Part shown: piece after piece, positions 34,120 to 41,011 of the stretch | How the letters are laid out: every line of letters starts with the position of its first letter | Position numbering within the stretch: the first letter of the stretch is position 1 | Assembly: GCF_001431045.1 (NCBI RefSeq) | Contig: NZ_BCLE01000046.1 | Location: forward strand, 1-41,011 | Length of the DNA stretch: 41,011 bases | DNA from: Streptococcus orisasini | GTDB lineage: Bacteria > Bacillota > Bacilli > Lactobacillales > Streptococcaceae | Direction: 5' to 3' | Notes under the pieces: model-generated | The model's input: the letters and a program-made list of their open reading frames with translations, nothing else | What the model was told of the DNA's origin: nothing | Database searches by the model: none | Made by a program: the position numbers and the translations under genes

Positions 34120-34453
34120 AAATGAAATTATCAGAGATTTAGAGGTTTCCCTATACCAAAATGGTAGGTTTCTGAGAAAGATGATTCAGGCTCAGTCTAG
34201 TATTAATGCAGAAGAAGTTTTTCAATATGGTGATAATGGAATATATTCATTTTTAATAGAGCCCCAGACAATAAAGAGATTTGACTTATTGTTTATTTTA
34301 GGTAGGAAAGACTTGAATGAAAATTTTGATACGATAAAAATTGGTTATTACAATGTGAAAGATGAACATGTGGAATATCTCCTGGATAAAGTGAACGGTG
34401 ATTGGAATTTAGGTGAGAATCCAATTGATAATGATTGGAAATTATTGGTATGA
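34019..34453 (+). CDS. Hypothetical protein, possibly the 3' part of the broken gene
   Basis: An open frame of 144 codons. The first 30 codons overlap the end of the decayed gene in another frame and look like shadow sequence. From about codon 33 on (NEIIRDLEVSLYQNGRFLRK, YSFLIEPQTIKRFDLLFILG) the sequence has a convincing beta-rich protein character and ends WKLLV. No ribosome site precedes the ATG at 34019. The natural reading is that a slip in the A tract at 34111-34124 split one gene, so this part may not be translated. Family unknown. Confidence 0.45.
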   Translation: MRNIQVSLGDLFLDKKKSHLDFQCGLKFIIQKNKNEIIRDLEVSLYQNGRFLRKMIQAQSSINAEEVFQYGDNGIYSFLIEPQTIKRFDLLFILGRKDLNENFDTIKIGYYNVKDEHVEYLLDKVNGDWNLGENPIDNDWKLLV

Positions 34454-34517
34454 GTTCTCCTATCAATTTTTTAATTAGTAGTTATAATCTAAAGCCTCCA
34501 ATCTCAGTGAGCTTTTG

Positions 34518-34526
34518 TGATATAAT
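34518..34526 (+). promoter_or_regulatory. Extended -10 promoter of the ThrE-type pair
   Basis: TGATATAAT, a perfect extended -10, lies 35 nt before the ATG at 34561. The shared TTTTGTGATATAATG context is repeated at 28961-28974. Confidence 0.6.
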
Positions 34527-34560
34527 GGATTTGCTACAGTTTTGAAAGTGAAAGGAAACC

Positions 34561-35349
34561 ATGCCTATTAAGGATTATAAATATATAGCAGAGGTGGCGG
34601 CCTTAGCTGGTATTATTATGCTGGAATCCAATGCCGAGTGCTATCGTGTGGAAAATACAGTTTCGCATATCTTAGAAACCAGCCAGCTGCCGACTGCTGA
34701 GGCTTTTGCTAATACTACAGGACTTTTTATTACTCTGGATGGATCTGAGTTGCCTCAGCCCATTAGTTTGGTCAAGCGTATCAAGAAGCGTTCGACACAT
34801 TTATCGAGGATTCATGCGGTTAATCAGATTTCCCGTGATTTGACGGCGGGCTGTATCAGTATGGAACAGGCTCATCAGAGGCTGCTGGGGCTGACTGTTG
34901 ATAAAACGAACTATTCTTTGAAATGGCATCATTATTCGCTTTTGTTGCTGGTACTGTCTTTTACCATTTTATTGGGCGGGAACATGATGGAGGTAGTCTT
35001 ATCATTTGTTGCGGCGCTCTTGCTTTTATTGACCAATTATCTGAAAGATTGGCTCAAACTAAATGATTTTATTTTTGGGATAGTGGCGACTTTGATTGTT
35101 GCTGCTGTCATTCCAATACTGATTCATATGTTAGGAGATTCGGACATTTCCTTTGATAAGATTATTATTGCTGTCTTGATGCCGCTTTTTCCGGGAACCG
35201 CCTTTACCAATGGTTTTAGAGATTCTTTCAAAGGTGACTATGGTGCTGGTCTGGCAAAGATTTTGGAGGCACTTATCATTGCGGTCAGCCTTGGTGTAGG
35301 TGTTGCTCTTGGTCTCTTCTTATCGAAAGGAATCATAGCATGGGTTTAA
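34561..35349 (+). CDS. ThrE-type exporter, large subunit (DUF1212/YjjP-like)
   Basis: A 262-aa membrane protein. The N-terminal 115 residues are a soluble domain (AALAGIIMLESNAECYRVENT) that includes the family's conserved E-x-x-R-V-E region; then about five membrane spans follow (SLLLLVLSFTILL, FIFGIVATLIVAAVIPILI, LGVGVALGLFL and others). Together with the next gene it makes a split version of the ThrE threonine/serine exporter, as in E. coli YjjP/YjjB, whose demonstrated role is succinate export. The substrate in streptococci is not known. The ATG follows AAAGGAAACC. It overlaps the next gene by 10 nt. Confidence 0.88.
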   Translation: MPIKDYKYIAEVAALAGIIMLESNAECYRVENTVSHILETSQLPTAEAFANTTGLFITLDGSELPQPISLVKRIKKRSTHLSRIHAVNQISRDLTAGCISMEQAHQRLLGLTVDKTNYSLKWHHYSLLLLVLSFTILLGGNMMEVVLSFVAALLLLLTNYLKDWLKLNDFIFGIVATLIVAAVIPILIHMLGDSDISFDKIIIAVLMPLFPGTAFTNGFRDSFKGDYGAGLAKILEALIIAVSLGVGVALGLFLSKGIIAWV

Positions 35350-35771
35350 TTTTTCAAATTTTCGGAGCTTATCTGGCAACTGTGACATCAGGGGTTATTT
35401 TGAAGATTCCCAAATACCTGCTTTATCAAACGGGTTTTATCGGTGCTTTGGGCTATGCCGTTTATCTGCTGTGCCTGCATTTACGCATGGAAAATGCAGT
35501 AGCGACTTTGTTAGGCGGGATTATCATTGCATTTTTCTCGCAAATTGCTGCCAGAATCTTAAAAGCTCCCGTGACTGTTTTTTATATTCCTAGTTTTTTC
35601 CCGCTTGTACCAGGAGCTGGGGTATATAAAATTGCTTATTACTATATTCAAGGAAATGCTGAATTGGCTGGTCAAAATGTCATCGAATCTATTCTTGTAT
35701 CAGGAGCCATTGCCTTGTCTATTTTCCTAGTAGATTCCTGCTTGGAAATCACTCATCTTTTAAAATCCTAA
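35340..35771 (+). CDS. ThrE-type exporter, small subunit (DUF3815/YjjB-like)
   Basis: A 143-aa protein with about four to five membrane spans (FQIFGAYLATVTSGVIL, TGFIGALGYAVYLLCL, VATLLGGIIIAFFSQIAA, and a C-terminal span) and the conserved FFPLVPGAGVYKIAYY segment. It is the second half of the split ThrE-type transporter and starts inside the end of the first gene. The two chains presumably form one complex in the cytoplasmic membrane. Confidence 0.88.
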   Translation: MGLIFQIFGAYLATVTSGVILKIPKYLLYQTGFIGALGYAVYLLCLHLRMENAVATLLGGIIIAFFSQIAARILKAPVTVFYIPSFFPLVPGAGVYKIAYYYIQGNAELAGQNVIESILVSGAIALSIFLVDSCLEITHLLKS

Positions 35772-35838
35772 GTGTGCTTTACTTGGAAAAATAATATACT
35801 AACAACTATCATCTTTTAAAAAGAAAAAGGAGACTGAG

Positions 35839-37053
35839 ATGACACTTCAAACTGTTCTTGCTTCTTTAGAAGAAATTAAAGACTGGCAAGAAGAAACTTA
35901 TAAACACTTGCATGCCAACCCAGAATTGTCTATGCAAGAGCATGAGACCTGTGCTTTTATTGAAAAGACTTTAGAATCTTATGGCTATGAGACTCAGGCT
36001 ATCGGAGGCGGTATTGTTGGCGTTTTGAAAAATGGGAATGGACCAACTGTTCTGTTTCGTGCTGATATCGATGCCCTTCCTGTTAAAGAGGAAACAGGTC
36101 TTCCTTATGCCTCCACAGTTGAAGTAGTGGATGCAGATGGTCAGACAGTGCCTGTGATGCACGCCTGCGGCCATGATCTTCATATCACAGCTGGCCTTGG
36201 TGCTGCTTGGGCTTTGGCTCAGCATCAAGAGGGCTGGTCAGGAACCTATATCGCTCTTTTTCAGCCGGGGGAAGAGATTGCAGCAGGTGCCAAGGCTATG
36301 TTGGCTGATGGCTTGGTGGACAAGGTTCCGCAGCCTGATGTCGCTTTAGCTCAGCATGTGCTGACTTCACCTGTAGCCGGTAAGGTGGGAACCAAGGTAG
36401 GTGCTTTTTTATCTAGTGCAGCTTCTGTCAAGGTGGTCATTCATGGTAAGGGGGCTCATGGCTCCATGCCTAATTTGAGCATTGATCCTATTGTTATCGG
36501 ATCGGCTATTGTGTCTAAACTGCAAACGATTGTGGCGCGTGAAGTGGATCCTTTTCAGTTTGCAGTGGTGACAGTTGGTTCTTTCCAAGCGGGTCTGAAA
36601 GCTAATATTATTCCCAGCGAAGCCACTTTGCTCTTAAATATCAGAGCCTATGATGAAAATGTTAAGCAGGATTTGCTGGCAGCTATTGAACGTATTGTTT
36701 TGGGAGAATGTCAGGCAGGCGGCTGTGTGGAAAAGCCGGATATTGAAGTATTTGACAGTTATCCATTGACGGATAATGATGCTCAAGTGACCGAAAAAGT
36801 AAGGACTGCTTTTGAAACTTACTTGGGAAAAGATCGGGTAATAACTTATCAGCCAATGACAGCTTCTGAAGATTTCTCATACCTTGCACAAGCTTTTGGT
36901 GTTCCTTATTTGTATTGGGGATTTGGTGGCTTTACTGAAGGACAGGCTGTTTATCCTAACCACAGTCCCTACTTTGCACCAGCTATTCAGCCAAGCTTAA
37001 CAACAGGAACTCAGGCAGCCATAATCGCCCTTTGGGCTTATCTAGGAAATTAA
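35839..37053 (+). CDS. M20-family amidohydrolase (N-acyl-amino acid or hippurate hydrolase type)
   Basis: A 404-aa two-domain metallohydrolase. Metal ligands of the M20D branch are seen in MHACGHDLHITAGL and in FQPGEEIAAGAKAML; the dimerisation domain inserts at about residues 190-310, and ALAQHVLTSPVAG carries another conserved His. Family members remove acyl groups from amino acids or small peptides; the substrate is unassigned. The ATG follows AAGGAG. It is not an obvious operon partner of either neighbour: a 67-nt gap separates it from the exporter pair and about 250 nt from the MFS gene. Cytosolic. Confidence 0.9.
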   Translation: MTLQTVLASLEEIKDWQEETYKHLHANPELSMQEHETCAFIEKTLESYGYETQAIGGGIVGVLKNGNGPTVLFRADIDALPVKEETGLPYASTVEVVDADGQTVPVMHACGHDLHITAGLGAAWALAQHQEGWSGTYIALFQPGEEIAAGAKAMLADGLVDKVPQPDVALAQHVLTSPVAGKVGTKVGAFLSSAASVKVVIHGKGAHGSMPNLSIDPIVIGSAIVSKLQTIVAREVDPFQFAVVTVGSFQAGLKANIIPSEATLLLNIRAYDENVKQDLLAAIERIVLGECQAGGCVEKPDIEVFDSYPLTDNDAQVTEKVRTAFETYLGKDRVITYQPMTASEDFSYLAQAFGVPYLYWGFGGFTEGQAVYPNHSPYFAPAIQPSLTTGTQAAIIALWAYLGN

Positions 37054-37311
37054 GACTCTTTAAAAAATCAAAATCATAGGTTATGGAGTCCTTGGCATTT
37101 TTTGCCTATTAACTTTGGTTAGGTTATGACGCGTATTTGAGCAGCGATAACACAGAGAAAACAAGCTAGTAAGGTGGCTGGGCGGACTGTGATAGCAGCC
37201 GCCATTAGCTGTTAGTTAATGAGGGAGATTAACCCTATTAACTTTGTCATCTTACCTAGTCTATTTTTGATTTTTATCTAACTTTATTTTACAGGAGGAG
37301 ACTTGACAGTC

Positions 37312-38685
37312 ATGGATCGTCAAACAGAAAACTTTCAGGGGAATGGCAAATTGTTATTTGGGCTCGTGTTAGCCGTCTTATCTTTTTGGCTGTTTGCCCA
37401 ATCTATCTTAAATTTAACGCCTACTATTTTAGCGTCCGTATCAATTAGTAAAAGTGCTCTTTCTATCGGGGTATCGATCACGTCGCTTTTTTCAGGCTTG
37501 TTCATCGTTTTAGCGGGTGGCTTGGCTGATAAGATTGGTCGTGTCAAATTTACTTATCTAGGTCTTGGGCTCAATATTATCGGTTCTTTATGCCTTGTTT
37601 TGGCAGCTAATGCGCCGCTTTTTATTATCGGACGCATTTGTCAAGGATTGGCAGCTGCTTGTATTATGCCTTCAACTCTGTCTCTTGTTAAAGCCTATTA
37701 TGACGGTCCTAACCGTCAAAGAGCTGTCAGTTACTGGTCTATGGGAACTTGGGGTGGTACAGGACTTGCTTCCTTCTTTGGCGGAGCTGTTGCAGGTTCT
37801 TTAGGCTGGCGTTATGTATTCGTCTTTTCTATTCTTGCTTCCTTACTCAGTTTTGCCTTGATTTGGGGAACACCTGAGAGTAAGATTCAGACTAAGAGCC
37901 GTTTTGATTTTCTTGGCCTGATGATTTTTATCATCAGCATGCTAGCTTTAAATATTGGCCTTTCAAGCGCACAGGGTAAGGGTCTCCTTCATCCTCAGAC
38001 CTTGGGACTGTTTGCTCTTATGATTATTGGCTTTATAGTCTTCTATTTTGTAGAAATTCGCAAGGAGACAAGTTTTATTGATTTTGCTCTCTTTCATAAT
38101 AAATATTATCTGGGTGCAGCTCTATCTAACTTTTTGTTAAATAGCGTGGCTGGAACTTTGATTGTTATCAATACTTATATGCAGCAGGGACGCGGTTTGT
38201 CTTCCCGATTTGCAGGAACCATGTCGTTGGGTTATCTTGTCTGTGTCTTGATTACCATTCGTATCGGTGAGAAATTACTGCAGCGTTTTGGTGCCCGCAA
38301 GCCCATGATTTGGGGACCTAGCTGTACTTTGATAGGTATTGCCTTTATGGCACTTGTTGGTGTGCAGGGACCAGCCTATTTAGCCTTAGTTTTTATTGGC
38401 TATGCTATTTTTGGTATTGGTTTGGGAATTTATGCGACACCATCAACCGACACAGCTATTTCAACGATTGAAGAAGAAAAAGTGGGAACCGCATCAGGCA
38501 TTTATAAAATGGCTAGTTCCCTTGGTAATTCTATCGGTGTAGCCATTTCGCTGGCAGTCTTTAATACTGTTGCTGCCGGAGGAAATTTCGATAAGGCTGC
38601 AGTATTTGGCCTCTTGACTAATATTTTCTTTGGCTGCCTGTCTATTTTGTCAATCATCTTTATTATTCCTAAAGCTAAAAAATAA
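37312..38685 (+). CDS. MFS transporter, drug:H+ antiporter-2 (EmrB/QacA) type
   Basis: A membrane antiporter of 457 aa with 12-14 spans. The loop 2-3 motif GGLADKIGRVKFTYLGLGL (motif A) and the GRICQGLAAACIMPSTLSLV segment (motif C-like region of DHA2 pumps) are clear. Likely exports drugs or other hydrophobic compounds. The start is uncertain: an ATG at 37312 lies 13 nt after AGGAGG, and a TTG at 37303 lies 4 nt after it and would add three residues. The preceding 258 nt contain no gene, only a 13-bp direct repeat CCTATTAACTTTG (37105 and 37234). A MerR/TipA-type regulator follows; it may sense a compound related to this pump. Confidence 0.9.
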   Translation: MDRQTENFQGNGKLLFGLVLAVLSFWLFAQSILNLTPTILASVSISKSALSIGVSITSLFSGLFIVLAGGLADKIGRVKFTYLGLGLNIIGSLCLVLAANAPLFIIGRICQGLAAACIMPSTLSLVKAYYDGPNRQRAVSYWSMGTWGGTGLASFFGGAVAGSLGWRYVFVFSILASLLSFALIWGTPESKIQTKSRFDFLGLMIFIISMLALNIGLSSAQGKGLLHPQTLGLFALMIIGFIVFYFVEIRKETSFIDFALFHNKYYLGAALSNFLLNSVAGTLIVINTYMQQGRGLSSRFAGTMSLGYLVCVLITIRIGEKLLQRFGARKPMIWGPSCTLIGIAFMALVGVQGPAYLALVFIGYAIFGIGLGIYATPSTDTAISTIEEEKVGTASGIYKMASSLGNSIGVAISLAVFNTVAAGGNFDKAAVFGLLTNIFFGCLSILSIIFIIPKAKK

Positions 38686-38692
38686 GAGATGT

Positions 38693-38732
38693 AAAAAGGC
38701 GCTGGGTTATGACAATTATCCAGTGCCTTTTG
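38693..38732 (+). terminator. Terminator after the MFS gene
   Basis: AAAAGGCGCTGG pairs with CCAGTGCCTTTT (one mismatch-type G-U), a 12-bp stem with T residues at the end. It separates the pump from merR. Confidence 0.8.
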
Positions 38733-38780
38733 GATGACGAAAAATAATCTTGTGACTGATAAATGATTTAATTTCTCCCT

Positions 38781-38811
38781 TGACTCTAACGTAGGGTCAT
38801 AGATTATACTG
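38781..38811 (+). promoter_or_regulatory. MerR-type promoter/operator of the merR gene
   Basis: TTGACT (38781-38786) and TATACT (38806-38811) are 19 bp apart, the overlong spacer typical of MerR-activated promoters. The spacer holds the dyad TGACTCTA-ACG-TAGGGTCA (38782-38800), whose arms match at 7 of 8 positions. Confidence 0.85.
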
Positions 38812-38834
38812 CTAATTATGAGAGGAGTTTACCT

Positions 38835-39551
38835 ATGAAAACAGTTAAGGAAATGAGTCAGCTTTCAGGTATCAGTGTGCGCACCCTTCATTATTATGAT
38901 GAAATAAATTTGCTGACGCCTAGTTTTGTTGCTGATAACGGCTATCGCTATTATGACAATGAGGCTTTTGAAAAGCTGCAGGAAATCTTGCTGTTTCGGG
39001 AGCTGGAATTTCCTCTCAAAGATATTAAAAAGATTGTAGGGAATGCTGCTTATGACAGAGATGCTGCTTTAAGAGACCAGATCAAACTTTTGGAGCTGAA
39101 AAAGAAGCATTTGGAGAAGGTCATAAAGCATGCCAAATCCTTGCAGCAGAAGGGGGACAATTGCATGGATTTTCAAGCATTTGATAAGACAGATTTGACA
39201 GCCTTTCAGGCAGAAGCCAAAGAACGCTGGGGAAATACAGCAGCCTTTCAGGCATTTGACACTAGAGTCAATCAGCAAGATTTTGCTCAAATCAGTTCAG
39301 AAATGTCTGCTATTATGGCAGAATTCGGACGATTGAAGGACTTATCGGCTGATGATAGCAAGGTGCAGCAGCAGGTGGACGTCCTGAAAGCTTATATCAG
39401 TGATCATTTTTATCCTTGCAGCAATGATGTTTTAGCAAGTTTAGGGCAAATGTATGCTGCGGATAATCGATTTAGTCAGTTTATTGATCAGGCAGGCGGT
39501 CAAGGAACAGCTGCTTTTGCAGCTCAGGCGATTGCGGCTTACTGCCAGTAA
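38835..39551 (+). CDS. MerR-family regulator with TipAS ligand domain
   Basis: A 238-aa transcription activator. Residues 1-70 form the MerR winged helix (LSGISVRTLHYYDEINLLTP, NGYRYYDNEAFEKLQEI), residues about 75-108 the long dimerisation helix, and residues about 115-238 a TipAS drug-binding domain, as in TipAL of Streptomyces and Mta of B. subtilis, which recognises thiopeptide-like or other cytotoxic compounds. The start follows GAGGAG. A 19-bp-spacer promoter with a dyad lies directly upstream, so it probably activates its own transcription and perhaps a pump gene. The MFS gene before it lacks such an operator in the sequence I examined. Confidence 0.93.
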   Translation: MKTVKEMSQLSGISVRTLHYYDEINLLTPSFVADNGYRYYDNEAFEKLQEILLFRELEFPLKDIKKIVGNAAYDRDAALRDQIKLLELKKKHLEKVIKHAKSLQQKGDNCMDFQAFDKTDLTAFQAEAKERWGNTAAFQAFDTRVNQQDFAQISSEMSAIMAEFGRLKDLSADDSKVQQQVDVLKAYISDHFYPCSNDVLASLGQMYAADNRFSQFIDQAGGQGTAAFAAQAIAAYCQ

Positions 39552-39562
39552 ATCTTGCTCTA

Positions 39563-39587
39563 GAGGCCAAAGTACTAGCTTTGGTCT
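39563..39587 (+). terminator. Hairpin after merR
   Basis: GAGGCCAAAG and CTTTGGTCT can pair around a 6-nt loop. The following ATTATT is a weak T tract. Confidence 0.45.
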
Positions 39588-39696
39588 ATTATTCTGGGCT
39601 TCTCAGATTCTAATTTGTATGTTCATTTTTTCAGTTAAGAGTGTTTCCTTCTTATAAAATTTGTTATACTAGCTATAAAACTAGAAAAGGATTCTT

Positions 39697-40107
39697 ATGA
39701 TTAGACCTATCGTTAAAGATATCTTCTTTTTACAGCAAAAAGCGGAGCCGGCGACAAAATCTGACTTGTCTGTCGGTCAGGACTTGCAGGATACGCTATT
39801 AGCTAATAGGGATAATTGCCTTGGCATGGCTGCCAATATGATTGGTGTTAACAAACGGATTATTATTGTTTCTGTCGGCTTTAGCACTCTTGTCATGTAT
39901 AACCCAGTCATCACAGCAAAAGCACAGCCCTATCAGACTGAAGAAAGCTGCCTGTCGCTGTCTGGCAGCAGACCTGCTAAGCGCTATTGCCATATCACTG
40001 TTGACTTTTTTGATAGCCGTTGGCAAAGGCAGAGTCTGTCTTTTAAAGAGCTGCCTGCTCAAATTATCCAGCATGAAATGGACCATTTGGAGGGAAGATT
40101 AATTTAA
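39697..40107 (+). CDS. Peptide deformylase-like protein
   Basis: A 136-aa member of the peptide deformylase fold, shorter than housekeeping Gram-positive deformylases (about 200 aa). The metal motif HEMDHLEG near the C-terminus and the cysteine motif ESCLS are kept, but motif 1 reads LGMAANMIG in place of G-L-A-A-x-Q-x-G, so the catalytic-site glutamine is replaced by Met, and motif 2 has Ser in place of Gly. Family enzymes remove the formyl group from new proteins. A second, authentic deformylase is expected elsewhere, and this copy may have weak or changed activity. The ATG follows AAAGGA; TTGTTATACT at about 39662 offers a -10. Confidence 0.82.
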   Translation: MIRPIVKDIFFLQQKAEPATKSDLSVGQDLQDTLLANRDNCLGMAANMIGVNKRIIIVSVGFSTLVMYNPVITAKAQPYQTEESCLSLSGSRPAKRYCHITVDFFDSRWQRQSLSFKELPAQIIQHEMDHLEGRLI

Positions 40108-40175
40108 GCGAATTCTCAAATGACTTATCTTGTGCTATAATAATTAACGATTGAAAAATACAAAGGAGAATTTTA

Positions 40176-40892
40176 ATGGGACGTAAATGGGCAAATATTG
40201 TTGCAAAGAAAACTGCTAAAGATGGTGCAAACTCAAAAATTTACGCTAAGTTTGGTGTTGAAATTTATGCAGCCGCTAAGCAGGGAGATCCTGATCCAGA
40301 GTCAAATTCAGCCTTGAAATTTGTTTTGGAACGTGCTAAGCAAGCGCAGGTGCCAAAGCATGTTATTGATAAAGCCATTGATAAGGCTAAGGGAAATACT
40401 GATGAAACCTTTGTTGAGGGCCGTTATGAAGGTTTTGGTCCAAATGGTTCAATGATTATTGTTGACACCCTTACCTCAAATGTCAATCGTACAGCAGCCA
40501 ATGTTCGGGCTGCCTTCGGTAAAAACGGCGGTAATATGGGGGCTTCTGGTTCAGTAGCTTATATGTTTGACCGCAAGGGTGTTATCGTTTTTAAAGGTGA
40601 TGATGCAGACACTGTTTTTGAACAGCTTTTAGAGGCAGATGTAGATGTGGATGATGTTGAGGCGGAAGATGGCAGCATCACTGCTTACACAGCGCCGACT
40701 GATTTGCATAAGGCGCTTGAAGCCTTGCGTGCTTCAGGCATTGAGGAATTTCAGGTTACAGAACTTGAGATGATTCCTCAGTCTGAAGTGACACTTGAAG
40801 GAGAAGATTTGGAAGTCTTTGAAGGCTTGATTGACGCTCTTGAGGATGATGATGATGTCCAAAAAGTTTATCACAATGTAGAAGGCTTATAA
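40176..40892 (+). CDS. YebC/PmpR (TACO1) family protein
   Basis: A 238-aa three-domain protein of the YebC/PmpR family. The N-terminus [20 protein letters not shown], the central [20 protein letters not shown] segment and the [21 protein letters not shown] block are highly conserved. Older annotation treats these as DNA-binding regulators; newer work on YebC/TACO1 proteins links them to translation, helping ribosomes through proline-rich stretches. I cannot decide which applies from sequence. The start has AAGGAGAA ahead of the ATG. After its stop, the last 119 nt of the window hold no gene that I can see. Confidence 0.93.
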   Translation: MGRKWANIVAKKTAKDGANSKIYAKFGVEIYAAAKQGDPDPESNSALKFVLERAKQAQVPKHVIDKAIDKAKGNTDETFVEGRYEGFGPNGSMIIVDTLTSNVNRTAANVRAAFGKNGGNMGASGSVAYMFDRKGVIVFKGDDADTVFEQLLEADVDVDDVEAEDGSITAYTAPTDLHKALEALRASGIEEFQVTELEMIPQSEVTLEGEDLEVFEGLIDALEDDDDVQKVYHNVEGL

Positions 40893-41011
40893 GAGTCTGC
40901 TTGGTGGGTATTTCAGGCTGTAGACAAACTCTATAGTTAGCATTTCACAAGCACACACATCTTAGGATAATATCAATTCACAATCTATAAGAAAAATAGG
41001 CGAATTGAACG

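Noticed and set aside
37105..37246. Mobile element bordered by the 13-bp direct repeat CCTATTAACTTTG
   Set aside because: Only 129 bp lie between the copies, without inverted ends or a gene; chance or a small duplication is enough to explain it.
40893..41011. Possible gene or RNA at the right end
   Set aside because: No open frame with a ribosome site, no hairpin with a T tract and no tRNA-like pattern could be seen in the last 119 nt.

Overview
The window is chromosomal DNA of a Streptococcus. Gene order (secA, two DAHP synthases, acpS, alr, recG; later codY, an aspS-gatCAB operon and yqeG-yqeH-yhbY-nadD-yqeK-rsfS-yqeM) and the protein sequences fit the mutans group or a near relative. The species call is an inference. 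Core genes look native in base composition; two blocks (about 28.1-31.05 kb and 33.2-34.5 kb) are clearly more AT-rich and contain broken genes.

Layout. 0-8.5 kb: secA, tandem aro genes, acpS-alr overlapping by 4 nt, recG. 8.6-13.6 kb: an aldo/keto reductase, then on the minus strand an asparaginase with a 50-aa membrane peptide, a divergent HAD phosphatase fused to a MazG-like domain, a universal stress protein and the biotin transporter subunit bioY. 13.7-16.4 kb: an alanine-type aminotransferase, codY and a nicotinamidase-like hydrolase. 16.4-21.7 kb: a T-box leader, a second-type aspS and gatC-gatA-gatB, which together look like a tRNA-dependent amidation operon. 21.7-27.3 kb: a DMT transporter and the ribosome-assembly/NAD cluster yqeG to yqeM. 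27.4-32.05 kb: an accessory insertion between yqeM and tmcAL with a membrane protein, a strongly structured non-coding segment, a dead fic gene, a two-gene unit (unknown 238-aa protein plus XRE-ImmA/IrrE peptidase) and an intact class II fic gene that overlaps tmcAL by 4 nt. 33.2-34.5 kb: remnants of an AAA ATPase and another decayed gene. 34.5-41 kb: a split ThrE-type exporter, an M20 amidohydrolase, an MFS drug transporter, a TipA-type MerR regulator, a deformylase-like protein and a YebC/PmpR family protein.

The most coherent systems are: (1) the T-box/aspS/gatCAB operon. Its specifier loop reads AAC (Asn), overlapping GAA (Glu), with no GAC (Asp), and its AspRS has the His expected of a non-discriminating enzyme. 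This suggests control by tRNA-Asn and possibly tRNA-Glu. (2) The accessory island, where the unknown-protein/ImmA-IrrE pair and the Fic enzymes look like a stress, toxin-antitoxin or defence locus. (3) Clear local regulation: a 14/15 match to the CodY box in front of codY, an inverted repeat on the bioY promoter start, and a 19-bp-spacer MerR-type promoter on the merR gene.
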